Positions 62,749-64,000 of a DNA stretch of 64,000 nucleotides are shown piece by piece. Source of the DNA: Paratractidigestivibacter faecalis (lineage in GTDB: Bacteria > Actinomycetota > Coriobacteriia > Coriobacteriales > Atopobiaceae); contig NZ_QSNG01000001.1 in assembly GCF_003416765.1 (NCBI RefSeq), positions 956,742-1,020,741 on the forward strand, in the 5' to 3' direction. Below the pieces are notes generated by a model. That model did not search any database and was not told where the DNA came from. It saw only the letters and a program-made list of their open reading frames with translations. The position numbers and the translations under genes were made by a program. The first letter of the stretch is position 1. Each line of letters starts with the position of its first letter.

Positions 62749-64000
62749 CTAGCGGGCAGCGGCCTGCAGCATTGCCTTGACCTCAGTGGCGGTCTTGAGC
62801 TGCATGACCTTCTCGGTGAGGGCGTCGGCGTCGGCCTTGCTCCACTCGGAGATGATGCGACGGGTGCGCAGGATGGACGGCGCGGAGACGGAGAACTCGC
62901 CCAGGCCGAAGGAGAGCAGCACCGGGATGAGCAGCGGATCGGCCGCGGCCTCGCCGCACATGCCGACCATGATGCCAGCCTTGTTGCCCTCCTCGATGAT
63001 GCGCTTGAGGGAGCGCAGGACGGCCGGCTGGTAGACCTCGTAGAGGTAGCCAACCTTGTCGTTGCCGCGGTCGGCGCACATGGTGTAGCCGATGAGGTCG
63101 TTGGTGCCGATGGAGAAGAAGTCGCACTCGGCGGCGAGGTCGTCGGCGATGAGGGAGGCCGCGGGGGTCTCGATCATGGTGCCAACCTCGATGTCCTTGT
63201 TGTAGGACACGCCACGGGCGTCAAGCTCGGCCATGCACTCCTTGACGAGGGCCTTGACCTGGCGAATCTCGTCGATGTTGGTTACGAGCGGCACCATGAT
63301 CTTGATGTCGCCGAAGGCGGACGCGCGCAGAAGGGCCGTGAGCTGGACCTTGTACTGGTCCGGGTTGTTCAGGCAGTAGCGGACGGCGCGGAAGCCCATG
63401 AAGGGGTTCTCCTCCTTGACGAGGTGGAGATACGAAATCTCCTTGTCGCCGCCCACGTCGAGGGTGCGGATGATGACCGGCTGGTCCTTCATGCGCAGCG
63501 CGACCTTCTGGTAGGCCGCGAACTGCTCGTCCTCGGAGGGGAGCTCCTTGGCGTCCATGAAGAGGAACTCGGAGCGGAAGAGGCCGACGCCCTCGCAGTC
63601 ATGCTCGGAGGCGACGTTGGCGTCGTCCGGGTTGCCGATGTTGGCGACGAGCAGCTTCTTCTCGCCATCGGCGGTCACGGTCTCCTTGCCGCGGTAGGCC
63701 TCGAGGGCGAGCTTCTCCTCGGCGTACTGCTTGGCCTTGGCACGGTAGTGCTCGAGGTCGTGGTCGGACGGGGTGGGGATGACCTTGCCGTTGGTGCCGT
63801 CGACGACGACCATGTCGCCGTTCTTGATGTTGGAGGTGGCGTCGGCCACGGAGAGGACGGCCGGGATCTCCAGCGCGCGGGCGATGATGGCGGAGTGGGA
63901 GGTGCGGCCGCCGGTCTCGGTCACGATGCCGGCCACGTTGTCCTTGTCGATGTCGGCGGTCATGGACGGGGTGAGCTCGCGCACCACGACGATGGAGTTC
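62749..64000 (-). CDS. ptsI: Phosphoenolpyruvate-protein phosphotransferase (enzyme I), N-terminus cut
   Basis: The frame is open to the window edge, so the first part of the protein is missing. Visible are the phosphohistidine domain (TETGGRTSHSAIIARALEIPAV, His in GGRTSHSA), then the PEP-binding TIM barrel with GVGLFRSEFLFMD, GFRAVRYCL, GTMIETPAA, DFFSIGTNDL and the catalytic Cys in MVGMCGEAAADP. Enzyme I takes phosphate from PEP and passes it to HPr to start PTS sugar uptake. The upstream ptsH would lie outside the window. Confidence 0.97.
   Translation of the reverse strand, partial: NSIVVVRELTPSMTADIDKDNVAGIVTETGGRTSHSAIIARALEIPAVLSVADATSNIKNGDMVVVDGTNGKVIPTPSDHDLEHYRAKAKQYAEEKLALEAYRGKETVTADGEKKLLVANIGNPDDANVASEHDCEGVGLFRSEFLFMDAKELPSEDEQFAAYQKVALRMKDQPVIIRTLDVGGDKEISYLHLVKEENPFMGFRAVRYCLNNPDQYKVQLTALLRASAFGDIKIMVPLVTNIDEIRQVKALVKECMAELDARGVSYNKDIEVGTMIETPAASLIADDLAAECDFFSIGTNDLIGYTMCADRGNDKVGYLYEVYQPAVLRSLKRIIEEGNKAGIMVGMCGEAAADPLLIPVLLSFGLGEFSVSAPSILRTRRIISEWSKADADALTEKVMQLKTATEVKAMLQAAAR

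Overview
The window is a high-GC, gene-dense bacterial chromosome segment. ATP-type PEP carboxykinase, bifunctional AdhE, acetate kinase, formate-THF ligase, NADP-type glutamate dehydrogenase and a LuxR regulator with a membrane-embedded N-terminal half together suggest a fermentative anaerobic actinobacterium of class Coriobacteriia (Olsenella/Atopobiaceae-like). That placement is inferred from gene content and codon usage; no rRNA is present.

Layout. 1-4200: a LuxR-type membrane regulator cut by the left edge, pckA, an aldose-epimerase-like gene and an intergenic repeat patch. 4200-8330: a sulfur/selenium mobilisation block (cysteine desulfurase, DUF3343 carrier, YedF) facing a second cysteine desulfurase; between them lies an ORF that looks like the start of a glycosyltransferase joined to the end of a solute-binding protein. 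8330-13000: an accessory island with less GC-biased codons, carrying one ABC ATPase, three polytopic membrane proteins, one membrane-anchored extracellular protein, small peptide ORFs and a 160-bp nested hairpin. 13000-17200: a class I amidotransferase and a polar amino-acid ABC transporter. 17400-28080: ackA, HinT, exonuclease VII, a membrane protease, RNase D, a lipid kinase, an oxidoreductase, an acyl-ACP thioesterase, a NUDIX hydrolase, thyA and folA. 28175-34850: a lipoprotein, an APH-like kinase, adhE, a PLP-enzyme fragment and thrS with a possible Thr leader-peptide attenuator.

35130-45280 is repeat-rich. Two different IS3-family elements each sit inside a copy of the same REP-like palindrome (CCCCGCAAATTGGGGACG...), and both have 3-bp target duplications. 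They flank the one-carbon/folate operon fhs-fchA-folD-folE-folC. Two more palindrome copies lie beside an aldo/keto reductase gene and tcdA. 46000-64000: valS, a TatD-like hydrolase, a GT8 transferase, the clpX-clpP-tig cluster, tRNA-Leu, carAB behind an operator-like array and an attenuator, gdhA, tRNA-Gly, tRNA-Pro (8-nt anticodon loop as read), a second lipid kinase and ptsI cut by the right edge.

How the genes work together: fhs/fchA/folD supply C1-tetrahydrofolates, thyA/folA use and regenerate folate, folE/folC make and polyglutamylate it; pckA, adhE, ackA and ptsI form a fermentative carbon core; gdhA and carAB tie in nitrogen. The most unusual content lies in the intergenic DNA (four repeat or hairpin families, one with compensatory changes), the chimeric ORF at 6316-7023 and the uncharacterised ABC island.
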